64,000 bases of DNA, taken from positions 16,925,736 to 16,989,735 of the forward strand of contig NC_054741.1 of NCBI RefSeq assembly GCF_018143015.1, read 5' to 3'. The stretch is from Lytechinus variegatus. Lineage: Eukaryota; Echinodermata; Echinoidea; Temnopleuroida; Toxopneustidae. The translations under genes were made by a program, and so were the position numbers. The notes under the pieces were generated by a model. That model did no database searches, was not told the origin of the DNA, and saw nothing but the letters and a program-made list of their open reading frames with translations. This document shows positions 37,056-48,017 of the stretch, piece after piece; positions within the stretch are counted from its first letter, which is position 1; each line of letters starts with the position of its first letter.

Positions 37056-40000
37056 ATGAAGGTGTTACTGGGATTGTTTTTGCTGTGTTTCATTAGTATG
37101 TTTGGAGAGACAATATCTAATCCGGGTGAGTTAATCCTTGACATACTAGTAGTACATTCCCGCCCATGTATACTGTATGTCCTTACTCGGGATACACGAA
37201 TAGAAAAATGTGTTAACAAATTTAGAAACTTTTTTTTATTGATAACAAAGTTTTGTACTTTAAAGGTATATTACAAATGTTATTTGTACATCTATAGGAA
37301 TTGCCTTTAATTTAGTCTGAGAGAATTATGGGTGGATTGGGGTTTGCCGTTTTTGGCGATATAGCGTTTTGTAGAATAAAAATCCCTCGATGGTTATTCC
37401 AAATAGACGATATGATATTTATAATTGATTATTATTAGTGTAATGATTACTGTCATCATCATCACCATTATTAATATCATTTGTATTATTACTTATTATA
37501 TTATTATTATCATCATCATCTTCTTTAAAATTATCGTATTTCTAATGGTTATTAATAAAATCCTTATACGATTGACGTTAAAGACCTCCCATCAAGGCCT
37601 CCCACATAGACACACACACGCAGGCGCACAGCCACCCAACTCGTTACAGTGCCCTTCATAACTATCTTATTTTACTGAAAACAATTTGAATGAGTGATTT
37701 TACGTCGCCCATGCTACCTCTATCCTAATATCCCAATGAATTTCATATGATCTGGAGTGAGAGGAAAATTTTCCTTAAATTACGCTAATCTGATTCTCGA
37801 TTTCTCTTTTTTAAATTTTCTTGGTATTTCGCAGTTGAGAAGCGCTTGAAAGACACTCTATTTGCTGGCTATGACAAGAGTCTTCTACCCTCCCATGAAG
37901 AAAGTCTGGATCTCAGTCTGCAAATGGCCTTATCAAACTTGAAAGAAGTGGTAAGTTATTATTGGTTCAGGCGCGGATCGGGGGGGGGGGGGGGCACAGG
38001 GGCAACTGAATTGCCCCATGACAATATCGATTTATATTGTCAAGCATTGAAATGATTAGATTTAGGGAAATCCCCCTCGCAAATTGTAAGAATCATTTGT
38101 TCATTTTGCTTGTCCAAACAATTCTACAAAAATCTATCGACTAAGTGTACTTCACCTATTAATGACGATCCGCCCCTGATTTGGTTGCATGTGTATTTAC
38201 AAGGGAGTGCAACTGTTGTGAAAGTGGAGGGGAGCTAGTCATGCAGAAAACAATCAGATTATAATTTTCACATTTTTTTACACGTTTATAAAAAAGGGAA
38301 ATGGAAGTTAAAGCCTTGTTCACTAAGCCCCCACCCACTCCTTACCTGGTTCCGGTGTCCCTTATTAGGTTGATGAATATAAAAGAAAACTTGTAAATTA
38401 TTCGGTCTTACATCAGAATATGCTGTTCTTCGCTAAAGAAGATGTTTGAACTTTTACCCACTGATATAATCTATATTGCTCCGTTTTGTGCCCATTCTGA
38501 TCCACTTTTTAATGAACATAATATCCTCAAAGTTAACGATCTCTGCTTGTTTCATCTTGAACAATTTATGTATAAATTCAATTCTGGTGCCCTTCACTTT
38601 GCTTTTCATGACTTGTTCAGAAAAAAACATACTATTCATAAATATCCCACAAGACAGTTGGAAGATTTTCATGTGCCCTTTCCGAGAACACTTTCCGCAC
38701 AAAATACATTCATTTTTAAGGTCCTAAATTTTGGAATACTTTGCGCATTGATATGCAAAATTCCCCTTCACTCGCAGTCTTCAAGAGAAAACTCAAGATT
38801 TTTTCAATATTTATTTATTCATTATCTTCGGTTAGACAAATTATTATTATTATTTTTTTTTTTTTGGGGGGGGGGCTCCGTATAAAACCTAGCTTTCTTT
38901 GTTGTAACCAGACTGTCTCTTCTTTGGTTATCAACATTTTTTTACTGTTATTATTGTTAATACTATTATTCCTGATATTGTTATTTTAATTACAATTATT
39001 AGTTTGACTATTTATGACTATCAATACCATTATTACTATCTCTATTACTTTTATTGTTATTATAGTTGATATCCAAAGAACTCATCACCACTCCCCAACC
39101 AGGCATAATCTTTGACCCGCTTAATTCCCTTGCGCGTTAACTTCATATGCATGCTATCACATTGTGATACATTTTCTTATTACAGTCCACATATGCAGAA
39201 ATTATGTTCTCTTCATCGTCTCTCCTCGTTATTTTTTCGTACATTGCCCATTTCATGTATTATGTTATTGCTTTCTTTTTTCCTTCCTGTCTGTTGGCTT
39301 CAATCATTATTCTAATTATGTAATCAAATATTGACTATTATTGAATCATTTCATTCGAGTGGTCCACGATTTACAAGCATATAGCTTCACAGTGGACCTC
39401 TCCATTTCCAATATATTCTTTTCAGTTACAAAATATTTTTTGTTATGATCGATCCAGGTTTCAAATGTATTGCGTTACATGTTGGTTTATATCACAATTG
39501 TTTTCATAATTGTATCTTTATGTATTTGTTTACTGTTCTGTTGGAAATGGGGAAAAATAAAACTGACAATAAAATTGTATTTTTATATCATATCATATGA
39601 AAGCCTGCATAATACATGTACAGAATGATTACGTCTGTGCGCTCATACACTCTGAACAATATAGGGTTTTGATATGTGGACTTACACTTGGTTTGAATTT
39701 TTAGGCTACATGTTATTTTTTATACCATCACACGCAGAGGTTCTGGATTATATTATGTTCATTCTGTTATGAAAACAATCATTGAATATGCATATGTTGT
39801 TATGACGTTTTCAGATAACTGTGTTAAATGTTTTCTTAATTCTTATCCATTTCCTGCCTTTCATTCCAGGATTTTTCTCGAGGGATCATTAAAATGAATG
39901 TGTGGCTAAAAATGGTAAGAAAGTAACATACACGAATATTTTCATCAAACTTATCCATGAAAAATAGTTGTATATTTTTTTCTAGGTAAACAGATTATCA

Positions 40001-43000
40001 AACTAATTAATAAATATACAAAATTTACATAATGGTTGTTAGTCTGCTTTTATGCTCGGATCGTTATAGACCACTGCACACTGCATGAGCACAGATATAT
40101 CAAGTATTAAACGAGAAGTGTTTTTTCTGGTTCAAAATTAAAAATCGAATCAACAAGAATCAGTAAATATATTTGGTGTGATTTTGATACTGTAAGAATT
40201 TGTAAGAATTCGTTAATCAAAAGAGCTTATACCTCATCAATCATAATGTGAGCGCGAAGCGCAAAGTGAAACGTTTGATACTCAGACCCGTAAAAAAACA
40301 TTGTAAGAACTGTTTTAGGGACTTTATGAACAGTTTTATTAATCTAATAGATGTAATGTGAGCCGAAATGTTAGATATTCTGACCGGGAAAATGGACATT
40401 TAAGCACTTGTAACCATGAACTTGGTGTGTGTCTCACTATACAAATTAATGAAAACTTGAAGCGAGAACGGATTTTTGTTTTTATATTGCAAAAAACATG
40501 ATCTTTTATTAAGTATGTATGCGGACGCGAAGCGCGAGCGGAAGTTTTATTTGATTTTTTTTTTGTATTCTTCAAATCTTCCCCTTTTGTGGTGCCGTCG
40601 ATGGGGGCGGTCGCTTTGGCACCCTGGATCTGCCTTCAATCAATTATCTACATGTATTTTTTTTTCAAATGTGATTTTACAATTATATATGGAATACCAT
40701 AGATGGCGATTCCGCTGCGATCGTCAAAATCTACAAAGCGTGGTATATCGTAGCTTCAACGTGGCTTGATCTTTTTAATCTTTTCCGTCGTACCTTGATC
40801 TTTTCTGAAGCGGCATGGATCGCCACCATCTTCCTGGTAGCCACAAAATTTTGAACATGTTCAGAACTAACGTAGCGAGATCGCGGAGGTGCTGAAGCGC
40901 ATCATAATCGCGTCAAGAGCGTATTACAAACGACATATTCGTAACTGTAACGCCAGGGCTGTAACGGAGCTCCAACGCATAAAGCGTAGTAGAAGCGCAT
41001 TAAAAGCGGCACCGATCGCCCGTGTTTTCAGGCCCGTTTCCAAGACAATTCTGCTACGCTGCTTCCGTTTACAAGGCGACTGACTAGCGCTCGACACGCT
41101 TCACACCGCGACGCTTTCCTTTTGGGTGGCAAGTGGAACACGTTCTCAGCCCGCTGCAGGCGTTCGCGTTGCGCTTTTGCTGCGCCGCTGATTAGTACTT
41201 GGTCTCAAATCAGAGAAGGGTTTCCACTCTGGTTTCCCTTTTCTGTATGGCACACTCTATTGGTAACAGAAAATATAGAATGATTGCCGCTGATTAAGAT
41301 TGATCAATAACTCCCATTTTGTAATTGAAATGAAAAAAAAATACAAATCAATTCATGGCAAGATCCCTATACTAGTGTTTAGCCTTCTGAATATATTCGG
41401 GAATTCATTGTTAACCACTTCAAATATTTTTGCACATGCAGTTATGGCAAGATTCACGTCTGGCATGGGATCCGATGCAATTTGGAAACATTTCCATCTT
41501 GCGCGTTCATTCTTCTGAGGTATTCAAGCCAGACATATCCCTCTACAACAGGTAGGTAATTAATTAGTTAAATTGATGATGAATGACACAAAAAGCGATT
41601 GTTAGATCACCAAAGAATCAATAATATTAATATGATAATTGGCTTTTTTGCAGAAGAAAAAAAAAAACAATCCAAAGCCCTTGAGCCCGGCTATATGTAA
41701 AGTGCATGGCAGTATAAAATTTTTACCGGGGGCAATACCATGGAGACAAAATTTACTGTTTAACATTAAAAATAAACAACAACAGATATTCAATACACAT
41801 CCACCTTATTATTCCATTTCGTTTATTTTCATTTCAACGATTGCATGTTTGACTTTGCACAACTTTATTATATATATAAGTACATGTTAGGACAAAGTAA
41901 TATGAAATTTATTGGGAACATGACATAACCTCAACAGAACATAAAGGACATTTCGCACCAGAAAAAAAATTTTGAGAAGCAAGCAAGAAAAAAAAAGTCT
42001 TCAATTTCAAACTCGTCAGGGGGGCACATATACGTCCTTTGCATGGGTGGTGGCTCGTCAAGGGGGCAGTCTGCCCCCCCCCCCCATAGGTACGCTAGTG
42101 CACGAAGCAATGATTACACGAGTAGATGAAAAGAGGAGGAAAGGAGAAAAAAAGGGGCAAAAATGTATAGGAATACTCCAAAATCAACCATACAATGATT
42201 ATGCAATTTATAGTTTACAACTTGTGTTTCCTCCAGCCATTCACCAAATGAGATGCTTTCGGATGATATTTCAGTTCTAGTGTACAACACCGGTACAGTC
42301 TACTATATACCGCCGACAGCTATTGAAGCATCCTGCACATTCGACTTCAAGGACTACCCATACGATACACACGTAAGAATATGAACACTAAATAAACACC
42401 ATCCGGTTTCAAGTTTGGTGTTGTTACACTTTGTACTGTGCTCTTAGAAATTTAGAGATGTTCATCTTAAGCACCTTTAGCAATGCCACCTACACTAGAA
42501 GCACCATATCCCGGCACCATAAAGGTGCACCGAAAAGGTACAAAGTTGCACCCTTTTGATGTTCTATTTTTTCCAAGAGTTTTAATGTGGGTGTTGGGCT
42601 GCTATTTACAGCAAAACCAGCAATGGACCTGAAATGAAGCCGGTCGGTCCACGATCGAATGTCACGAGGTATATTTTTAAATACTCAAATTTGGTGTTGG
42701 TACTATCGTTACACCTCTACACCCCATTCAAAACCTTTGGGTCACACAGCGCACCAATCGATGCTAATGACTGTATTCTTGAATTGAACTAGGAGCCTGT
42801 ACGTTTCTCAGTATTTGTCAACTTGGGTTAGAACTCAATTTTATTTTGTTTTCTTTTCATCATGCGTTGCTCTTGGTGAGTGCTAGTCGAAAATGTTCAA
42901 ACCTCTCTTTTACTAAGCGCATTTTGTTTTATAATTACCATCAAAGAGAACCTTGGTAATAAATAAAAAGAAATGATTTAAAAGTTACGGTGATAGTTGG

Positions 43001-44806
43001 AAGAAGCTGGACCAAAAACTAATTATTTTTATTTTAAAATCTAGAATTTTTGAGAATTAAGTCTCGACAGGTGCAGATGTTGTCTACATTATTTATCGGA
43101 ATATATTGTTCGTTCCATATATGGTTATGGGCTGTATTGTAAACGTAAAGGAAATTAGAAAAACGAAACTTACCAAAAAAAAACAACAACAAACAAACAA
43201 AACAAGAAATTGGATGAAGGGATGCAATAATTTTGACTTTATCAACTTTTTGATTGATAGAAATGCCGCCTGAAGCTTGGATCGTGGTCGTATGATAACT
43301 CGAAAATAAAGGTCACTTCATCGGCCAAAGAAATAGACCTGGAAGACTACTGGGAACACCCGGTGTGGGACGTCGTAGAAACCTCAGCCGTTAAAAACAC
43401 CATCAGCTACCCATGTTGTGAAGACATATACGAGGACGTGACCTTTCATTTGACCATAAGACGTCGAGACAGCCATGGTTATATCGCTTCCTCCGTGATC
43501 GCCACCTGGCTCATCCTCGTCGTCTTCCTGATCGGACCGTCGTCGGCCGGAGAACGTACCCTCTTTGCGGGCTTTGTCTTTGTCTCACTGGTAGTGCTAT
43601 CAGCAGCGCTGAGCGGTGAGGTGCCCATCTACTCAGCAACCAGACTCGGTCGATTTCTCATCGCTGGGATGCTCGTCACTGCCATCGTCATGGTCATCAA
43701 CGGCCTCATCTGCCGTTTCTACCCGAAGGACCAACCCGGCCAAATGAAGGTGAGGGGTGGGATACGGGTGTACACTTTGAACTTACAACTTTGATTTCAA
43801 ATTACAGGAAAAGGGAATCGTCTCAAGATTTTACCGTCACCTTACTTTTTATTATTCCCCCTCTCAATGTACAGAACCCTTTCATATTTTCTTTACACGT
43901 GTTATTCAAAGCTTATGTGTCGAAGATTTAGACTTAGATTTTAGATTTTAGTGATTTATTTCATTTCTTTTCTTTCCATTTTTCACATACCAGTCAAAAA
44001 TACATAAATACAAATACATAAATACAATTACACAAATGAACAAAAGTAATGACCTTACATTTGCAAAAAGATGATAAATGCATGGTTAATACTTCCTGTA
44101 TTAACTATAGGACCCCGGGGAAGAACAGGTTGGCTATTGATAGCCAATCTGAAGCTGGTCTATCCCTACGATTCTTTATTACATGCATTGTAAGCTTCAT
44201 TACTGTTATATTGTTAATTTGTTATATTGTTTTTAATTATTTGATCATGTAATGTTTATTTTGTTTATATTTATGCATTTTTAATCGTTAATAAAAACCA
44301 ACCAACCAACCAACCTGTTGCGTTTCAAATTTGCAAATCAATTTATTCCCTAGTAGTCAAAAGGGAATATATGTTTCGGTGATGTAGGCCTAAATACTGC
44401 AACCAAAGCAACCTCAAGAACAAAGAAAGTAATGAAGGCTTTTTAACAGAGTATACACTGTAAAACTATGGTGTTAAGACTGACACCGAGGACCACACCC
44501 TGTGGTGTTAAAATTACACCCAAGAGATTGAACATAACACCAAACAGTGTCAATGTAACAACCAAATGTGTTGTTATAACACCAAACTAACTGCACTATC
44601 ACTGGAGTAAAATAACTGGTGTGGTCCCCTACATACACCGGTTAACACCACATTTTTTGCTGTGTAGCTTGAAATTTACATTTTGTCTCTCCATTATGCA
44701 GGAGGGTGATGGATCTGCTCCTCGTGTGTTTCTCTTCATTGATATCGGTGCTTTCCTTGGAACTGTCATCATCCTCGCTATATTAACAGGCGCCCTCTTC
44801 GCCTAA
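37056..44806 (+). CDS. compact nicotinic-receptor-like Cys-loop subunit (alpha type), 7 exons
   Basis: Predicted cell-surface ligand-gated ion channel subunit of 356 aa. Coding exons: 37056-37125, 37835-37950, 39870-39914, 41442-41551, 42237-42372, 43261-43749, 44702-44806; all introns are GT/AG and phases agree. The 45-nt and 110-nt exons match the classical nicotinic gene structure. The start has a strong context (CCGCCATGA) and a signal peptide (1-21). Ligand-domain landmarks: W74 (NVWLK), Y112 (KPDISLYN), Cys-loop C147-C161 with YPYD, W168 (GSWSYD), Y209, vicinal C211-C212 and Y216. These form a complete aromatic box, so both principal and complementary faces are present. Four membrane segments follow, about 232-250, 259-277, 287-309 and 331-355. 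Odd: M1 lacks the usual proline, the pore residues are unusual, and only about 20 residues join M3 to M4 (family members usually have 70 or more). Introns carry MITEs and a LINE fragment. Ligand and ion selectivity are unknown. Confidence 0.9.
37968..38178. mobile_element. 211-bp hAT-like MITE in receptor intron 2
   Basis: The left end CAGGCGCGGATC is followed by a G14 run; the right end GACGATCCGCCCCTG is its reverse complement (CAGGGGCGGATC). Flanks TATTGGTT and ATTTGGTT agree at six of eight positions, compatible with an old hAT-type 8-bp duplication. It begins 17 bp after the last base of coding exon 2. Confidence 0.65.
38430..39580 (+). pseudogene. 5'-truncated CR1/L2-like LINE in receptor intron 2
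   Basis: The frame at about 38442-38730 encodes the C-terminal tail of a non-LTR reverse-transcriptase protein (HSDPLFNEHNILKVNDL, QFMYKFNSGALH, HKYPTRQLEDFHVPFPRT). After a frameshift near 38720 it continues as FWNTLRIDMQNSPSLAVFKR, then KLKIF. A 3' UTR-like region ends near 39540-39580 in TTGGAAATGGGGAAAAATAA and ACTGACAATAAAATTG. It is in the same orientation as the host gene. The catalytic domains are missing. The apparent 147-codon open frame is this relic, not a receptor exon. Confidence 0.7.
40240..40560. repeat. inverted-orientation GCGAAGCGCGAGC repeat
   Basis: Three degenerate units occur near 40250 (GTGAGCGCGAAGCGCAAAG), 40360 and 40527 (GGACGCGAAGCGCGAGCGG), separated by sequence similar to that of the 23.4-25.3 kb array (GTAAAAAAACATTGTAAGAAC, ATATTCTGACC). 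They are in the opposite orientation and inside receptor intron 3. Confidence 0.6.
40860..41190. repeat. CpG-rich stretch with AAGCGC/GCGCTT motifs
   Basis: An unusually CpG-rich block in an AT-rich intron, with repeated GAAGCGCAT, AAGCGTAG, AAAGCGGC, CGACGCTTT and GCGCTTTTGC phrases in both senses. It is probably a dispersed repeat. A compositionally similar block sits at 47690-47960. It lies between receptor exons 3 and 4 and has no receptor coding similarity. Confidence 0.45.
43920..44320. repeat. AT-rich repeat ending in an (AACC)n run
   Basis: A T-rich, then ATAAATACA-repeated segment (about 43990-44030), an AT-rich stretch and a closing AATAAAAACCAACCAACC tract (44291-44315). The form suggests the tail of a retroposon, but no coding remnant was recognised. 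It lies in the last receptor intron. Confidence 0.35.
44456..44664. mobile_element. TA-flanked MITE in the last receptor intron
   Basis: Left end CACTGTAAAACTATGGTGTT after TA; right end AACACCACATTTTTTGCTGTG before TA. The interior repeats GTGTTAA, AACACC and ACACC phrases in both senses, so the element is largely self-complementary. It ends 37 bp upstream of the final coding exon. It has no coding capacity. Confidence 0.65.
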
Positions 44807-47800
44807 GGCAAGGTAGTTCTTCATTGAATTCTGCCTTCTGGAGAAATTCAACGTATGATTAACAGTACCAATAATTGTATCAATTATAACATATGATAAT
44901 TATGATGAAAACAAAAAATTGTTATAACCCGCCCCACCAAAAAAAGTATTATGTAAATCCTTTTTACCCATTACTAATTGTATAGAGATTTCATTGTAAA
45001 ATGTGTAGACTTTTAATTCATTTAGGATGTTGATTTATCAGTTTGTCATATCTTTCCCAAAATATGCACTTTCTTACTTATCTGTTTAAAATTAGTATGT
45101 GCATGTTTTGCATGATGAAAAATATGTTATGCATTAGAAAGCGATGAACTTATAAACTCTTTCAACGAATTATACCTCGGGCCAATTATATGTCATAAGT
45201 GACATAACTCTTGTAAATAGGAGACTTATGTACTTAATATTACGCTCGTATTCTCAAGTCTGGTTTGACTGAGGCCATGGTCTAACTCTGTTCTAAAATT
45301 GTGAGAAGCAGAAAATGCCAAAATTATTTAGTCACTGTGTTCTTTCATCATGCTATATTGGGGACGGAAACAAATTAATTCATTGTTCTCAGACAGTTAC
45401 GAACTGATAATTATGATAAATCGAACTTAAACTTTTAGTGATTTTGTGTGACAAATGGCTGTCCATTGTTAAATCACTACTTCAGTCCAGAGTTCAGAAT
45501 AGGGGTCTTCGTATTGGTTGAGAATAAATATTATGCATGCACGATCATTTTGTTATAGTTTGAGGACAATTTCAATGAATAAATTGTACTTTCCCAATGA
45601 CGGCGTCGCTGATTTGTCCATTATTCATTAATGCATTTATTCTTTCATTATTCATTCATTTATTAATTTATACAAACAATTATTTTCTTCTATTGAAACT
45701 ATCGACATGTATTTATACAAAACCATGTTGTCATGAAAGGCTATGAATATCTCATCAGGTTTTTTTTTTCAAGAAGGTGTTGGTTTGTCGTTCAAGCACG
45801 GCGCACACTGTTTTGAAGGGGGAGGGGCTGAGCCAGAAGTTGGAGGCTTGCCATGCAAAAACAAGAAAAACAATCATATACTCATCTTTAAGTTTTGTAC
45901 ATTGTTTTTGAAAAATACGGGGGCTGGAGCACCCCCCCCCCGTTTCCGCGGCCCGTGGACACAATGTTATATACTCATGTTTCTACACGTGACTTGTGTT
46001 TGTTATTCTCGAAATGTGTATATTGTGAATATTTGTTGTTCTTTCTGTGTAGTCTTGGTATAACATTAATACCCCCTTGTACATGAACAATAATTCTCAT
46101 TAAAGTAGGCCTACATTATAAAGATATTTTGCAATAAGTGTTCTTTTTTTTTTTGGGGGGGGTAGGTTTTATTTTCTCTCGTATTTTAGTGTCTATGACC
46201 TCATAATAATTATACTGACTGCTCTATGATCCTCATTACACTCCCCCTCCCACTTCTTGTATACTTCTCATCCTCCCCCTCCACTTCTCCTCCCGGCTTC
46301 TCCTCCTCTTCCCCTTTTCTGCTCCTTCTTCTTCTCATTCTCATTCTCCGTCTCCTCCTCTTTCTTCTTTCCCTTTCTTGTTTTCGACCCTCTCATGGAC
46401 GGGCTGATATTTAGGACCCTCAAATCGATATTTTGAACAAATAATAGCACAATTAATCACCAATAATTACTTTTTTTGTCAAAATGGCCATCGACTGCCA
46501 TCTTGGATATTTTATCAGTAATCTCTGATTAGGTGGTCAAGACATACTCGTCAAGTAGTCTTCAGATTTGGAGTTATTGGCCACTAAAATCTCCCGTATT
46601 TATTTTGAAGAGAAGTTCAAGTGTGACGGTCCCCTAACATAGCCTTGGTCTATAAATGAAATTCGTCTGTTGTGTCCTTGTTATGATACCGTTTGTTAAC
46701 AATATCAGTAGGTCCTATGTAGAAGGCTGAGCGAGAGAATCTGGTAAAATATGGAATAATGCGTTTTCTCACTCTAATCGATCCCAGTGGTATAAACACA
46801 CACACATGCGTTGATAATCAAAACTAAAAACGAATAATCGTTCAACTGTCTACAGCGGATATCCCGTAGAACGTTACCGTTCAGGAAGTGTAAGACAGAA
46901 GACGAAACTTTTCTATCGACAGAAAGACAATAATTAATGTGGGTACCGGTACTCTTCAATGTTTTTTTTTTTGGGGGGGGGGCCGGGGGATGATCTTAGT
47001 GGTCGGTCAGTAACTTAAAGGGGGAGTTTACCCCGACAAAAAGATTATTGTAAAAAAGCAGAAAAAATAATGAAAAATATTACCCAAGGCTTGAGAAAAA
47101 TCCATCAGAGAATGAAATAGTTATTCTAATTATTTGATTTGTGATGTCATATACGAGCACCTTTTCTACATATCATGGTAAAAAAATAAATCAATAAAAT
47201 GTCATTTTCTCAGGAAATTGATTTTTTTACTGTACCTTCAGTATATCTACAGATAAATCATTTCACACCCGTTCCTAAAAAGAAATAAAAACAAGTCATC
47301 ACGAAACATGACGCTTAGCTCTTTAATATTGATGAACGAAAAGCAAATCAGAAATCAGAGAGCCGACGGCAATTTTGATGTTTGCTGTGCGATTGTCCGA
47401 AAACAGAATCACGGAGCGGAAAGCGGGTTCTGACTTTGTTTTTTATATATATATGTATATAAAAAAATCTAGAATGAGTCATCAGAAAAAGCCCAAAAGT
47501 ATTTCTGATCTTAGTTTTCTGTTTTTGATCTACAAAAACGAAATCACAACACGTTTTTCTCGTTGGATTTCGTTTTTGTGTGTTCACGAACCAAAACACG
47601 AGGCTGATTTCCGTTTTCGCTTCTTCCTGATCGGAACGGAAAAACGAATTATCCATTACCTTGAGCCAGGGCAGAGTTAACGAAGGGCTACGGTCCGCTA
47701 GGCCAACGCAGAAATCTTGAAAGCTGGACCACCGCTGCGTTGATTAAACGTTGCACAAGTTTGGTAGAGCGGTTGTATGCGTTTTATGAGCGTACACGGG

Positions 47801-48017
47801 ATTGCTGGAACGAAGTCGGGCGTTAAAGCAACTTTGGTTGGCGTTGGTATGGAGTATGGAGGTGTCACCTCTAAACCAAACAACGTTAAAGCAACGCCAG
47901 TTTCAGCGGTGCACCGCTAAGACAACGCCCATGTTTTCGATTCCCCCCCATTTTGCGCGTAGTGACGATCGATCGTTGTCGAATTCTACTCCTCTCCCCA
48001 TCGTTCAAGGACCGCTC
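44807..48017. other. receptor 3' flank and intergenic DNA
   Basis: The receptor 3' UTR must start here; AATAAA hexamers occur near 45525 and 45578. A hAT-like degenerate stretch lies at 45820-45960, a CT-rich tract at 46245-46400, a copy of the GAGAAAAATCCATCAGAGAATGA dispersed repeat at 47020-47150, and a CpG-rich block with repeated AACG/CGTT phrases at 47690-47960. No further gene is supported. Confidence 0.45.

Noticed and set aside
38442..38885. 147-codon open frame as a receptor exon or host gene
   Set aside because: Its sequence matches the tail of non-LTR retrotransposon proteins and continues after a frameshift. It has no place in the receptor exon chain.
43809..43950. Extra receptor exon in the M3-M4 loop
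   Set aside because: An acceptor-like TTACAG is followed by about 47 open codons, but there is no good donor before the stop, and exons 6 and 7 already join in phase. It is kept only as an alternative to test.
47348..47680. Overlapping ~100-codon frames on both strands
   Set aside because: Overlapping frames on opposite strands in a repeat-like stretch of AACGAAA/TTTCGTT phrases, with no domain.
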